A stretch of DNA of 64,000 nucleotides. It comes from VHCN01 sp964589935 (GTDB lineage: Bacteria > Verrucomicrobiota > Verrucomicrobiia > Limisphaerales > VHCN01). The translations under genes were made by a program, and so were the position numbers. Positions within the stretch are counted from its first letter, which is position 1. Each line of letters starts with the position of its first letter. The notes below the pieces were generated by a model. The model had not been told where the DNA came from. It did no database searches and saw only the letters and a program-made list of their open reading frames with translations. Shown here in pieces: positions 1 to 9,021 of this stretch. The DNA is taken from positions 1 to 64,000 of the forward strand of contig CAZPVD010000013.1 of the NCBI GenBank assembly GCA_964589935.1, given 5' to 3'.

Positions 1-1403
1 GCGCCGCCGCCCGCGCCGCCGCCCGCGCCGCCACCCGCGCCGCCCGCAGTTGTGCCAACCGGCGTGACTGCGATGCCAACAACGGATTGCAACCCCTGCA
101 TGAATGTGTTCGGATCCACTTTGAACGTGCGCGTGTAGAGCGGGGCCATCTCGGGAAGTCGCTGGGTGAAATAGATCGCGTAATCTTCAATGGAGTATTT
201 GATCGGCTTGTCGGCGGCCTTCACAACGGCATCAAGGACTTGCGCCAGAGTCAGGTCCTTGATGGCAGGTGTGATCTTGATGAGGACGGAATCCATGTCT
301 ATGCGGGCCGGCCCTGCCGGCGCGGCCGCGATTGGATTTCCAGCGGCATCAAGAAGCGGCGCCGCGGGCGCCGCGCCGGGTTGGCCGCCGGCTGGCGTGG
401 GAGGCGGGTTGTCCACGATTGTGGAATTGACAATGAAGTTGATGCCCTTTTTCTCGGGGTCGTATTTTTTTGTGTCGTCGCTGATGATTTTGACGACTTC
501 AGGCAGGGGCAGGCCGTCAAAGACGACTTCAGGGAAGAGGATGTTGTCGAGCTTCGCAAGAATGCGCTGGCGGCCCTTGGAAGTGTAAACCTGCCACGGA
601 ACTTCCGCGTTGGTGCGGTAATATTGGTTGGGCTGGGGGACGCCTGTGCGAACGACCTCATTCCATTTTTGTTCAACTTGAAGGACGCGCTCCTGGTAGG
701 TGTGCTCGCGTTTGCGCAGTTCATCGTCGTAGCGGGCCTCCTGAACCAGGCGCAAGTAGTAGTAGGCGATGTCGCTGTAGGGGTCTTTTTTGATGGCCTC
801 CTTGAGTTTTTCGTCCGCCGCTTCATATTCGCGGACTTGGTAGTAAACTTGGGCGTCACGGATCAGGCTTGCGACTTCGGCCTTGGTTTTCGCAAATTCC
901 GGCAGCTTCTTCCGAGCCGCTTCACTGGGAGTGCGTCCCCTTTGGGTCTCCTCCACTTGTTTGTTGAATTCCTTGAACTTTTTCGCCTCGCTGTTTTCTG
1001 GATCGAACACGAGGAGCTTGCTGGCTTCATCGTCGGCTTTCTTGAAGTCACCGCGTGACTGATATTGATAGGCCATCTCGATGCGCACCGCCGTCAAGCC
1101 GGCCTGCGACAGTTTTATCTGCGATTCGACATTGATGCCGCCAAGCTGCCGGGAAAGAAGGATGCACCCCTCGTAAAGCGTCGCGGCGTTGGTGAGATTG
1201 CCGTCCTTTTGGACGCGCTGGGCATACTTCAGGTTGAGATCCAACTGCTGCCGGATGGAGTCGCGGCGGTGCGCCTCTTCCTCGGCCATTTTGAACGGAT
1301 CCACTTGCGCGCGCGCCGAGGCGGGCAACAGCAATGCTGAAACCGCCAGCAGAAGAGCGCAAACATTCATGCCCCGGCGGGGGCGGTCAGTCACGGGACT
1401 CAT
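1..1403 (-). CDS. Secretin-type outer-membrane protein with N-terminal TPR region (partial, 3' end outside window)
   Basis: About 467 residues are visible before the window edge cuts the C-terminal part. The N-terminus has a signal peptide (hydrophobic CALLLAVSALLLPASARA), then a helical, TPR-like region at about 60-230. From about residue 275 comes a segment (ILAKLDNILFPEVVFDGLPL) followed by a region like the short N-domains of PilQ/GspD secretins. The last visible residues are a Gly/Ala run coded by a GC-only repeat at 1-55. It is the fourth gene of the pilM operon, beginning just after the stop at 1411. The start at 1403 was chosen; an in-frame ATG at 1370 also leaves a signal peptide. 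Position and layout match Amuc_1098 of Akkermansia. The secretin pore domain itself is not visible, so the family call rests partly on context. Confidence 0.75.
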   Translation of the reverse strand, partial: MSPVTDRPRRGMNVCALLLAVSALLLPASARAQVDPFKMAEEEAHRRDSIRQQLDLNLKYAQRVQKDGNLTNAATLYEGCILLSRQLGGINVESQIKLSQAGLTAVRIEMAYQYQSRGDFKKADDEASKLLVFDPENSEAKKFKEFNKQVEETQRGRTPSEAARKKLPEFAKTKAEVASLIRDAQVYYQVREYEAADEKLKEAIKKDPYSDIAYYYLRLVQEARYDDELRKREHTYQERVLQVEQKWNEVVRTGVPQPNQYYRTNAEVPWQVYTSKGRQRILAKLDNILFPEVVFDGLPLPEVVKIISDDTKKYDPEKKGINFIVNSTIVDNPPPTPAGGQPGAAPAAPLLDAAGNPIAAAPAGPARIDMDSVLIKITPAIKDLTLAQVLDAVVKAADKPIKYSIEDYAIYFTQRLPEMAPLYTRTFKVDPNTFMQGLQSVVGIAVTPVGTTAGGAGGGAGGGAGGG

Positions 1404-1410
1404 AGGTTGG

Positions 1411-2232
1411 TTATGGGCGCGGCAAGCTGATTGGGATTGTCGTGCGTTTTTGAGACTGAGATTCGAGGGTAAGCTCGGTTTCCTTAATTGCAATGATTTT
1501 GTATGTTTCGCCTTCGAGCGTAATCTTGTCGCCCACTCGGAGATTTTTTGGAATGGGCGGCACCGGCTCGGGCGGATAGATCATGTCCACAGCGTAATTC
1601 ATCACCTTTTTCCAAGGATTTCCCGACGTGATGACAAAACCCGTGACCGGCGGCTCGTTGGTCACCATAATGTCCACGACGAACTGCGGCATGTTCCCAT
1701 CGAGACCGCGCACCTCCTTTAAAACCGCCGTGAAATCATCCCATTTGAGCGGCTGGTTCACGGTGGGAGTTTTTCGCAGCGCCTTGCCGCGCGTGCTGGC
1801 AACCGGATGGTCGTCCCGTGTAAAATAGAGTGCAAGATCCGTTCGATCCGGAGTAACCGTCGCCTTGGCGTCCAAAATCCAATACAACGGTGTCAGTTTT
1901 ATTATTTGCAGCCGAGCCGGCCCGATGTTCGTGCTTCGGATGATTTCAGGCGCGCCGTTGGCGTTCGTCTTCTGATACCATGTCCACGGGTTGAAGACAG
2001 GGTGTATGGTCGCAAGGTTCAGCCCGGACGGGTTTTTGATCCGGTAGATCAGGTTTGTGTATCGCTCCAGCGGCTCCTTTTCCGCAGGGAGCGTGGGCGT
2101 CTCGTTCCCGCCGCCCTCGACCTGCTCCTGAACGCTCTTCACCTGCCAAACCAGCCAGCCCGCCGCGCCGAGCAATCCGGACAGCACGACCATAAGGATG
2201 ATTTTCTCGTAATGTTTTTTGAGGAACTGCAT
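1411..2232 (-). CDS. Inner-membrane pilus-assembly protein, Amuc_1099-like
   Basis: 273 residues. A short cytoplasmic N-terminus (MQFLKKHYEK) is followed by one membrane helix at about 11-31, and the rest would be periplasmic. The final third (IPKNLRVGDKITLEGETYKI) has the look of the small beta domain of PilP-type proteins that dock on the secretin. It lies 11 nt after the preceding gene and directly before the secretin, the position of Amuc_1099 in Akkermansia. No catalytic motif is visible. Role as linker between the inner-membrane platform and the secretin is inferred from position and topology. Confidence 0.7.
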   Translation of the reverse strand: MQFLKKHYEKIILMVVLSGLLGAAGWLVWQVKSVQEQVEGGGNETPTLPAEKEPLERYTNLIYRIKNPSGLNLATIHPVFNPWTWYQKTNANGAPEIIRSTNIGPARLQIIKLTPLYWILDAKATVTPDRTDLALYFTRDDHPVASTRGKALRKTPTVNQPLKWDDFTAVLKEVRGLDGNMPQFVVDIMVTNEPPVTGFVITSGNPWKKVMNYAVDMIYPPEPVPPIPKNLRVGDKITLEGETYKIIAIKETELTLESQSQKRTTIPISLPRP

Positions 2233-2243
2233 GGGAATCGGTT

Positions 2244-3344
2244 CTAGGGCGTCGTGGCGGGCGGCGTCATGGTGCGCTTCTTTTTCGGCGGTGTCGCGCT
2301 TGGTTCAGCCGAGGCACCCGGAACGGCGGCGGCTGGCATCTGACTCAGCTTGGGACCTTTGTAGGGCTTGATGATGTCCACGTCCATTGTCACCAACAAC
2401 GGTTTTTCATCGAGGACTTTGACTTTGTTCGATTTGGCCACCGTGTTCGCACCGGGAGTGGTGCCCGGCTTTGGATTGGGCGGGAGCCCAGGGCGAGACT
2501 GAGGAACACCTACACCGGGGATTACTATGGAAGTCGGCGCCGGATTCGCCGGCATCGGCGTTCCCGGCGTCATTCCGGTGTTCATGCCTGGCATATTTCC
2601 CGGTGTCGCGTCACCGCCGCTGCCGTCGGCAGGCTGGATGGTTAGTGTGCGAACGACCATGAAGTGCGCCGCCCCGGCAAATCCGTTGAGCACACCCGCC
2701 AGTTCGGGTGAAAAGCAGCGGAAGCTCACCCGGTAAGGCACAACGATCCCATAGTTGTTTGTCACCACGCTCCGGCCGATCAGATACTCCGCCGAACTGC
2801 TGGCCTGCTGCTCGCCATGCACGGGCGTGCGCTGGAGCGATTGCAAGGCCGCGATCTTCGCGCGGAACAGGACGCCACAGATGGCCTTGATTTCCTCGAT
2901 CTGGACGGTCAGCGGCTCGATCATGGTGATCGCGACGTTGGGATTGCCCTTCAGTCCGCCGAAGGTGAACATGTAACGGGGCGGGAGGGTAACCGACGAG
3001 TTGGTGGCTTCCTTCGTCAATTCGGCGATCGTGTTGTCAATCAGGACAAGGAACCGCTGGCTGTCGAGTTTCTGATTCGTCACCGAGAGAAACAACCCAT
3101 CGGCATCCACCATGAACTTTTTGATCAGCGACGTGTTGTTTTTGATGACAAGGATGTTTTCCTCGGACGGCTGGGGATTGTAACTTTTGAGCGTCTTGAT
3201 GCCTTCGAGCCGCTGAGTGACGGCTATATCCTGCGCGACGTAGTCGTTGTATTCATAAATCATGAAGATGACAGCGAGGGTCAGGAAGGCCACGGCACTA
3301 AAAATGCCGATGAGCAAAACAATATTGCGCTTGAGCCAGAGCAT
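2244..3344 (-). CDS. Inner-membrane pilus-assembly protein, Amuc_1100-like (PilO analogue)
   Basis: 366 residues from the ATG at 3344. An upstream in-frame extension exists, but it lies inside pilM in another frame and has no coding character. Residues about 8-30 form a single membrane helix, followed by a coiled-coil-like stretch and an alpha/beta periplasmic part. After about residue 250 comes a long low-complexity tail rich in Pro, Gly and Met (MPGMNTGMTPGTPMPANPAP), and the C-terminus is basic and Pro-rich. It starts 5 nt after the pilM stop and is presumably translationally coupled. In Akkermansia the protein at this position is the abundant membrane protein Amuc_1100. Assignment is by order, size and topology. 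Confidence 0.7.
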   Translation of the reverse strand: MLWLKRNIVLLIGIFSAVAFLTLAVIFMIYEYNDYVAQDIAVTQRLEGIKTLKSYNPQPSEENILVIKNNTSLIKKFMVDADGLFLSVTNQKLDSQRFLVLIDNTIAELTKEATNSSVTLPPRYMFTFGGLKGNPNVAITMIEPLTVQIEEIKAICGVLFRAKIAALQSLQRTPVHGEQQASSSAEYLIGRSVVTNNYGIVVPYRVSFRCFSPELAGVLNGFAGAAHFMVVRTLTIQPADGSGGDATPGNMPGMNTGMTPGTPMPANPAPTSIVIPGVGVPQSRPGLPPNPKPGTTPGANTVAKSNKVKVLDEKPLLVTMDVDIIKPYKGPKLSQMPAAAVPGASAEPSATPPKKKRTMTPPATTP

Positions 3345-3349
3345 GGCGT

Positions 3350-5140
3350 CTATTGGAATCTGATCGGCTTTCTCAGCTGCAGGGTCACGGCAAAGCCAAA
3401 CGTCACCGACGTGGCTTCGACCGTTTCGATGCGGTTGGTCAGCGTGGTCCCCTCGGCGGCGAACAGCTCGTTGGTCTTGAACTGGTTTTGCAGCGCGAGG
3501 ACAAACTCGCTGTTGGCGCTGGGCGAATAACGGGACATGTTGATCGCGCGGCAATCGAGGTTCAGGAAACTGATGCCCCCTGACGGTGCGACGGGCGGCG
3601 GCGCAGCCGTCATCATCGTCGGATCAATTGGCTGACGCACCGCCGGCGCGGCGGAATTGAGATCTGACACCGGTGTGAGTCTCTCGATCCAAACGCTCGC
3701 GTTGATTGTCTCGTTGGTGGGGACGCCTTCGGGCCGCGGCGGATTGGTTTCCATGCTGACAAATATCTTCTGTATTCCCCCGACAATGTTCGCCCAGTAG
3801 AGGCGCGATTCGAGCACGTCAATGGAAACCTGCGCCTGCGATTTCGCCTGGTTCATCTCTTCCACGGCTGAATTCAACCTCCCCGCGCGCTCATTCAAGG
3901 GCGTGAACTCCTGATCGAGCTTGGTGCGCTTCTCCGTCTTTTTGCCCGCGGCCCAACTGTAAAAATAACCAAAAGCGAACACCACGAGCACAACACTGAA
4001 AATGCTTGCGATAAAATAAATCCGCTTCGCGCCGAACTCCTGCCGCTTGCGGTGCGTGTCCGGCATCAGGTTCAACTCCACCGGGCACTGCGCCAGATTG
4101 CGGATCGCCAGGCCGACGACTTCGCCAAAGGTGTGCGCGTGCTTGGCCAGCTCCTCGAGCGAAAGTTCTTCAGCAATCTGGATGCCCCGGAACGGGTTGA
4201 AATACTCCACGCCAACGCTGATCTTCTCCGCGAAAAACTGCGCCGTGTAGGGCATCAACGAAGCGCCGCCCGCCAGGAACAACCGCTGGGGGGCCGTGCC
4301 ACCCTGCTGCCCGCGGTAGAACTGGATCGTCTGGTTCATCTGGATGTGCAGGCGGGTCATCACCTGCCGCGCAATCTTGGAAATGAGCGCCTGATGCGGG
4401 CTGTTCGGGTCCTCGTAGGCGCCGCCCAGGCTGACGAAGCCTTCCTCAATCTTCATCTTCTCGGCATCGGGGAACGGCAGCCGCGATTCGTTCGCGAAAT
4501 CGTTTGTGATCGAGTTCGCGCCGATGTTGATGGCGCGCGAATAGGTCTTGCCCTTCTCGAAGAACAGCAGGTTGCTCGTCTTGGCCCCGATGTCCAGCAC
4601 CATGCTCGCGCCCTCGAGATCGCTGTAGTTGAAGCGGAACGAGTTCATCAGCGCCGCGTGCGAGACGTCCACCAGCTTGAGGTCCAGCTTGCCGGCCTCG
4701 CACAGGCGCAGGTAGGACTCCACGACCTCGTTCTTGATGGCGACGAGGAGCACTTCAAGCTCGCCGGCTGCCGTCTGCCCGAGCAACTGGTAGTTCCACA
4801 CCACTTCCTCGAGCGGGAAGGGCACGTTCTGCTGCGCCTCGTATTGGATGATTTCAGCGAGCTTGGCCGCGGATTCGCCGGGAAGCTTGACGAACTTGGA
4901 AAAAACCTGTGAACCGGGCGCGCAGATGTTGGCGGCCTTTGCCTTGAAGCCCTTCTCGGCAATCAACTCCTGAAGCCTCTGGAGGATGATACCTTCGCGG
5001 GTCGCGTCCTGCATGCCTTCAACGCCCAGCGGCTTGACGCCCCAGCGGATCAGCTTCAAGCCGCCCCCTTCGCCCAGCTCAAATTCGCCGATCTTGAGGG
5101 TGCCCGCGCCGAAATCTATGCAAAGAAAAGATTTTGCCAT
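3350..5140 (-). CDS. pilM: PilM actin-like ATPase fused to a PilN-like membrane domain
   Basis: 596 residues, far longer than a classical PilM of about 350. Residues 1-360 carry the actin-fold signatures: FLCIDFGAGTLKIGEFE at the start, the second phosphate loop MVLDIGAKTSNLLFF near 180, and the adenosine loop RLFLAGGASLMPY near 290. A membrane helix (about 375-395, FIASIFSVVLVVFAFGYFY) follows, then a coiled coil with LNERAGRLNSAVEEMNQAKS and a periplasmic alpha/beta part. That second half has PilN topology, so the cytoplasmic ring protein and its membrane partner are one chain here. First gene of the operon, with a 136-nt leader. No PilB or PilT motor gene is in view. Confidence 0.85.
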   Translation of the reverse strand: MAKSFLCIDFGAGTLKIGEFELGEGGGLKLIRWGVKPLGVEGMQDATREGIILQRLQELIAEKGFKAKAANICAPGSQVFSKFVKLPGESAAKLAEIIQYEAQQNVPFPLEEVVWNYQLLGQTAAGELEVLLVAIKNEVVESYLRLCEAGKLDLKLVDVSHAALMNSFRFNYSDLEGASMVLDIGAKTSNLLFFEKGKTYSRAINIGANSITNDFANESRLPFPDAEKMKIEEGFVSLGGAYEDPNSPHQALISKIARQVMTRLHIQMNQTIQFYRGQQGGTAPQRLFLAGGASLMPYTAQFFAEKISVGVEYFNPFRGIQIAEELSLEELAKHAHTFGEVVGLAIRNLAQCPVELNLMPDTHRKRQEFGAKRIYFIASIFSVVLVVFAFGYFYSWAAGKKTEKRTKLDQEFTPLNERAGRLNSAVEEMNQAKSQAQVSIDVLESRLYWANIVGGIQKIFVSMETNPPRPEGVPTNETINASVWIERLTPVSDLNSAAPAVRQPIDPTMMTAAPPPVAPSGGISFLNLDCRAINMSRYSPSANSEFVLALQNQFKTNELFAAEGTTLTNRIETVEATSVTFGFAVTLQLRKPIRFQ

Positions 5141-5276
5141 CCGACCACGACTTGTCTCAGATTAACATACACGCGATTCACCCGCGCACCAAGTCCCGAA
5201 GAAAGCAAGTCGAGCGCTTGGGTATCGGAAATCCGACGGGGGGTCAAACACATAAACGTAAAGCGCGCGGCGGCCA

Positions 5277-6242
<966 letters not shown>

Positions 6243-6345
6243 AGATGCGCGCGGAGTGTCGGGGTTCGACTCGTTCCTGTCGAGTTCAACTTGCCTTGCA
6301 ACGGGGAAGGCGAAACCCGGCGCATCCGTTCAGCCGCGCACCGGG

Positions 6346-9021
6346 CTAAATCTTTGGGGAAGATTCGAGCATCTTACGCGCGTTGCGGATTTTTTTGTCA
6401 AAGATTTCGCGCATCATCGGCAACATCTCGCGCAGCCGCTCACAAAGACGGATGACTCCGCTCCAGTCCTGTCGTTCCTCAAGCGTGCGCAGTGCCTCCA
6501 GACCGGCGGCCTTGATCGCAAACAAATCAGTCGGCTCGTCATCCTTTTTGTTCGTCTCGTAGATGACGTTGAGCAAATGATCCATGGACTCCTTCGGTTT
6601 CTTGAGCTTCTCCAACGCAAGCCCGAGACCAATCTCCGCCATGCTGCGCGTGTGCAGGTCTGCGCCGGGCCAAGCCATCGCCTTGAGATATGCGTTCGTC
6701 GCGTTTTGATAATGGACCGGCTGCAGCGCCGAGTCTGAAACCGTGTTTGCACGGGCGAAGTGGGCGTCGCCGATCTTGCCCATCGCGCGCGGCGCCAGAG
6801 CGTTCGAGGGGAATATCAAGTTGTTGGTGATCACGGCCCACGCCTTGATGGCGTCGCCAAACCGCTCAACGCCTTCGAGGCTCCCTTCAAAGTAGGTGTC
6901 CCCCAGCGCGAAGTAAGCCGCGGGCAACACTTCCTGCGGACACTTCGGGTCGTTGATGAGCGTGAGGAAATAGTTCGTCGCGTCCTTGTAGCCCTGCCGG
7001 AAGAACGCTGCGCGCCCCGCCGCGAGCCGCGCCTCGAACGGCAGCAGACCGGACTGCCAGTTCGTGTTCTGGAACACGCGCTGGTAATTCGCCTCCGCCA
7101 CGTCGTAGGCGCCCTGGTTGAAAAAGAAATTGCCCAGCCACATCTGCGCGAGCGGCGCATTCGTGTCCGCCGGGAAGCGTGCCACAAAATTCGTGAACTG
7201 CCTCACCGCGTTCGTCACATCGCCGGCCTGATAGATCAGCGACGCGCGCTCGAATTCCACGCTCGGCAACGCGGCGTTCGTCTTGTAGAGCGCGACCCAC
7301 TCGTTGAGTTTCGCGGCGGCGCTGGCCCAGTCGTGCTCCTGCTTGTAAGTCCGGGCGATTGCAAGGTTCGCCTCGGGCGCCAGCGCGCTGTTGGGAAAAT
7401 GCGTGATCAAATCCTGGAACAGCACGCGCGCCTCGGCAGGCTCGCCGCGATGGTTGAACGCCTGGCCGAGCAGCAGCAGGCCGCGGTCGCTGAAGAAACT
7501 GTCGGGATACCAAAGCAGGATTTTTCTCGCGGCATCCTCGGCGCTCTTCAAGTCGCCCGCCGCAATCGCGGCGCGGACAATCTTGTAGAGCACCTGGTCA
7601 AACAACGTGCTCTTCACGCGCTCGAAGTCCGCGAAGTCGGCAAGAATGCGCGAAAAATTGGTGATCGCGTTCGTGTAATCCTTCTGGAGCATCTGCGCCT
7701 CGGCGAGCTTGTAGCGCGCGACGGCCTGCTCCTCGGACTTCGGCAGCCGCTCCGCCGCCACGTGGAAATCCATCAAGCTCTCGCCCTCGCGACCCTCGTT
7801 CCACAGCACCCAGCCGCGAGTGTAATGCGCGCGGCCGAGATACGGACTGTTCGTGAATCCGGTGATGACCCTCGTCGCATTCGTGAGCGCCATCGCGAGA
7901 AGATTCGTCGCTGCGGGTGGTAGCGCATTTGTCGCCGTATCGGTGAGCGCGAAAAACTCTTTCAACCGCAACTCGCCAAGCGTGGCCTGCGCGAGGTCGA
8001 GCGCGGGGTCCGCCGGGCTTTGCGCGGAGAAATCCTCCAGCATGTGGATGGTGTCGGCGACCTTGTTCTGCGCGAACGTCAGCTCGATGTTCTTGAGCAG
8101 CGCCTGGCGGCGGAACTCCGGCGGCACGTTCGTCGTGAGGTTCGCCGAATAGGCCGCGATGGCGTCGTCGTAACGACCGAGCTTGCTCAGGATGCTCCCG
8201 CGCAGCACGGCCGACTCGGCTTGATAACGCGAATCCTTCGCGGACTTTGCGAGAGCAAGAAGCTGCGTCGTGTTCGCAAGCGCGTCGTTGTCGCGGCCGT
8301 CGGCCTGTTGCAGCCGGCACAACACATACTGTCGCCGCCACGCGAGGTCCGGCGCGAGCCGGGCCGGATCGAGAAGATTCAGAGCCGTCTCGCCCGCCTT
8401 GTAATCCCTGAGTTCCAGCAGCGTTTCCGCGAGCAGCAGGCCGCCGCGCGCAACCCACTCGTCGCGCGGCTTTGCCCTCGCCGCGCGCTGGAACGCGCCC
8501 GCCGGCGGCTGCAGCAACTCGACCACTCGTTTCAATTCGCCAAGTTTTGAGCGGCACAGCGCCTCGCTGTAACTCGCCGCAAGCACGCGCGGCGAATTCA
8601 TGAACGTGTTGACAAGTTTTGCGTAAGCCTCCGCTGCGGACGCGAATTTTCCGCCGAGGAACAGCGCCTCGCCGAGCCAGAACTGATATTCGTCCGCGAG
8701 CTTGCCGTTCTGCGGGAGGTTTGCCGCGAGCAGTTCAACCGCACCGGCCGAGTTCGTCATGTAGTATCGTGATCGCGCCTGAAACAGGATCGCCTCGCTG
8801 CGCCGTTCCGACATCGGGAAATTTTTTGCGAACTCGCCGAACTCGCGCTCCGCCCGCTCGTAGCCGAGCACGCCGTCTTGAAACGCTTTCGACGCCGCAT
8901 CGAACGCGCGCCGCTCCTCGGGCGACGCCGCCGCAAAGAGATATTGCGCGAACAGGCAAAGCAGCACGGCAACGCCAAGCGCGCGCCTTGAAATGGAGTG
9001 CTGTTCGTTCACGTCACGCAT
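6346..9021 (-). CDS. Large secreted TPR protein
   Basis: 891 residues with a signal peptide (RRALGVAVLLCLFAQYLFAA) and then almost wholly tetratricopeptide-like helical pairs. Typical repeat wording recurs, for example FQDGVLGYERAEREFGEFAK, YQFWLGEALFLGGKFASAAE, ARYKLAEAQMLQKDYTNAIT and LWYPDSFFSDRGLLLLGQAF, with spacing near 34-37 residues. This resembles YbgF/BamD-type envelope scaffold proteins, but the protein is much longer and has no enzymatic domain. It starts next to the uvrA stop (9022), so the two may be cotranscribed. Periplasmic protein-protein scaffold is the safest description; the specific partner is unknown. Confidence 0.8.
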   Translation of the reverse strand: MRDVNEQHSISRRALGVAVLLCLFAQYLFAAASPEERRAFDAASKAFQDGVLGYERAEREFGEFAKNFPMSERRSEAILFQARSRYYMTNSAGAVELLAANLPQNGKLADEYQFWLGEALFLGGKFASAAEAYAKLVNTFMNSPRVLAASYSEALCRSKLGELKRVVELLQPPAGAFQRAARAKPRDEWVARGGLLLAETLLELRDYKAGETALNLLDPARLAPDLAWRRQYVLCRLQQADGRDNDALANTTQLLALAKSAKDSRYQAESAVLRGSILSKLGRYDDAIAAYSANLTTNVPPEFRRQALLKNIELTFAQNKVADTIHMLEDFSAQSPADPALDLAQATLGELRLKEFFALTDTATNALPPAATNLLAMALTNATRVITGFTNSPYLGRAHYTRGWVLWNEGREGESLMDFHVAAERLPKSEEQAVARYKLAEAQMLQKDYTNAITNFSRILADFADFERVKSTLFDQVLYKIVRAAIAAGDLKSAEDAARKILLWYPDSFFSDRGLLLLGQAFNHRGEPAEARVLFQDLITHFPNSALAPEANLAIARTYKQEHDWASAAAKLNEWVALYKTNAALPSVEFERASLIYQAGDVTNAVRQFTNFVARFPADTNAPLAQMWLGNFFFNQGAYDVAEANYQRVFQNTNWQSGLLPFEARLAAGRAAFFRQGYKDATNYFLTLINDPKCPQEVLPAAYFALGDTYFEGSLEGVERFGDAIKAWAVITNNLIFPSNALAPRAMGKIGDAHFARANTVSDSALQPVHYQNATNAYLKAMAWPGADLHTRSMAEIGLGLALEKLKKPKESMDHLLNVIYETNKKDDEPTDLFAIKAAGLEALRTLEERQDWSGVIRLCERLREMLPMMREIFDKKIRNARKMLESSPKI

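Noticed and set aside
1..55. GC-only repeat as a separate repeat element
   Set aside because: It codes a Gly/Ala run in the secretin frame; ordinary low-complexity coding sequence is sufficient.
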